From assembly GCA_002346225.1 (NCBI GenBank), contig DDYY01000093.1:1-6008 (forward strand): a stretch of DNA of 6,008 nt, written 5' to 3'. The notes under the pieces were generated by a model. It saw only the letters and a list, made by a program, of their open reading frames with translations. It did no database searches and had not been told where the DNA came from. Numbering within the stretch: position 1 is the first letter of the stretch; each line of letters starts with the position of its first letter. The DNA comes from Bacteroidetes bacterium UBA3022 (lineage in GTDB: Bacteria > Bacteroidota > Bacteroidia > Chitinophagales > BACL12). Below, in pieces: positions 5,351-6,008 of this stretch. A program made the translations under genes and the position numbers.

Positions 5351-6008
5351 AACAGAAAAGACATTAATGCAAATCCAACGCCGAGCACGATGGCCAAAAA
5401 CTTGTACCAGCTTATTTTATGCGCCTTACCGGATGATTCAAATATGATGGTAGTAGAAATATGAATAAAGGTACCACAAACTATAGCCATGAGCCATACA
5501 ATTTCATGATTGGCATCGGTAGCACTTAACCATCCTGAAAGCAGTGCTCCTGCCGGTGTGACAAGCGCAAACAGCAACAGCAGCAACCATGCATACATTT
5601 TATTCCGTACGGAGAAGAATAAAATAGTAGCCAGCGAAAACGCTTCCGGTAATTTATGAATAAGGATAGCGTAGTAAATGTGCTGCCCATCATGCACATG
5701 CATCACTCCTTCTGCCAATGGCATTCCTTCCAGCAAAGCATGTATACTTAATCCGAAATACACCCCTGAAACATATCCCTTGCTAAAATGATGGTGCAAG
5801 TGCAGGTGGCCGTGCTCTATGCCGCGAGTGAACTGGACAATCAGCAACTGTATGAAAAAACCTATCAGAATAAAAAAGGACACATCGGCACCTGAGCCTT
5901 GTTCAAATACTTCAGGCAGTAAATGAGTGACTGTCACAGAGAGCAGATAAGCGCCGGTAAAGGACAGCAACACTTGTAAAAGTTCTATATGCGTTTTATT
6001 CCGCAATA
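5347..6008 (-). CDS. ZIP family divalent metal transporter, 5' end cut by window edge
   Basis: An inner-membrane ZIP-family permease that probably imports Zn2+ or another divalent cation. Numbering from the TTG at 6006, 219 residues are visible with seven hydrophobic helices at about 9-30, 42-60, 78-98, 108-131, 137-160, 168-188 and 200-219. A ZIP normally has eight; the first visible helix carries the TM2 motif (THLLPE, 27-32), so TM1 and the true start lie beyond the right edge and the TTG is probably internal. The frame has no stop up to the edge. The loop between TM3 and TM4 is His-rich (HGHLHLHHH, 65-73), as in many ZIPs. The metal-site motifs are HALLEG (89-94) in TM4 and HKLPEA (117-122) in TM5, giving candidate ligands H89, E93, H117 and E121. 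The gene is coupled to the AlkD-like gene by a 4-base overlap. Substrate specificity cannot be read from the sequence. Confidence 0.92.
   Translation of the reverse strand, partial: LRNKTHIELLQVLLSFTGAYLLSVTVTHLLPEVFEQGSGADVSFFILIGFFIQLLIVQFTRGIEHGHLHLHHHFSKGYVSGVYFGLSIHALLEGMPLAEGVMHVHDGQHIYYAILIHKLPEAFSLATILFFSVRNKMYAWLLLLLFALVTPAGALLSGWLSATDANHEIVWLMAIVCGTFIHISTTIIFESSGKAHKISWYKFLAIVLGVGFALMSFLL

Noticed and set aside
4413..5464. Plus-strand ORFs at 4413-4727, 4832-5215, 4836-5183, 5249-5464 and 5265-5447
   Set aside because: They are antisense to the AlkD-like gene and its neighbours, overlap each other in different frames and show no family features.
6004..6006. TTG at 6006 as the true start of the ZIP gene
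   Set aside because: Starting here would leave out TM1 of the ZIP fold, and the frame is still open to the window edge, so the start is almost certainly outside.
4583..6008. ZIP plus AlkD-like pair as a new defence system
   Set aside because: Both are common housekeeping families, and no nuclease, sensor or mobile-element context is visible.

Overview
The window looks like a chromosomal segment of a Bacteroidota bacterium. The sequence evidence is a predicted secreted protein ending in a type IX secretion (T9SS) type A sorting domain, PKD and SprB-like repeats of the kind common in that phylum, promoter candidates fitting the Bacteroidota pattern (TTG, spacer, TAnnTTTG), and starts without a clear Shine-Dalgarno sequence. 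No mobile element, CRISPR array, tRNA or rRNA was seen. Every supported gene lies on the minus strand, so the window reads biologically from right to left.

Right part (6008 to about 4583): a ZIP-family divalent metal transporter whose 5' end is cut by the window edge overlaps by 4 bases (ATGA) with a gene for an AlkD-like DNA alkylation repair protein. The pair looks like a translationally coupled operon. It ends in a hairpin that overlaps the stop codon of the repair gene, followed a few bases later by a run of seven T.

Middle part (about 4570 to 4144): a good promoter candidate is packed into the same bases as that terminator. It drives a 69-residue DUF2892 (YgaP-like) membrane protein and, just ahead of it, an easily missed 26-codon ORF for a putative single-pass membrane miniprotein. 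A 12-bp-stem hairpin follows the DUF2892 gene, and a second promoter candidate overlaps it.

Left part (4143 to 1): two adjacent paralogous genes one base apart. The first encodes a 936-residue modular secreted protein: signal peptide, choice-of-anchor B beta-propeller-like region, two carboxypeptidase-regulatory-like domains, a MAM/jelly-roll-like domain, PKD, SprB-like repeat and T9SS sorting domain. The second is open for 443 codons up to the left edge. It repeats the same plan at its N-terminus (signal peptide, choice-of-anchor B region, carboxypeptidase-regulatory-like domain) and its C-terminus lies outside the window. Together they look like an operon of duplicated, diverged cell-surface or secreted proteins of unknown ligand.

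Most of the sequence is ordinary for this phylum. The points most worth a second look are the tandem paralogs with four histidines conserved at matching positions, the hidden small membrane ORF, and the tightly overlapped terminator and promoter signals.
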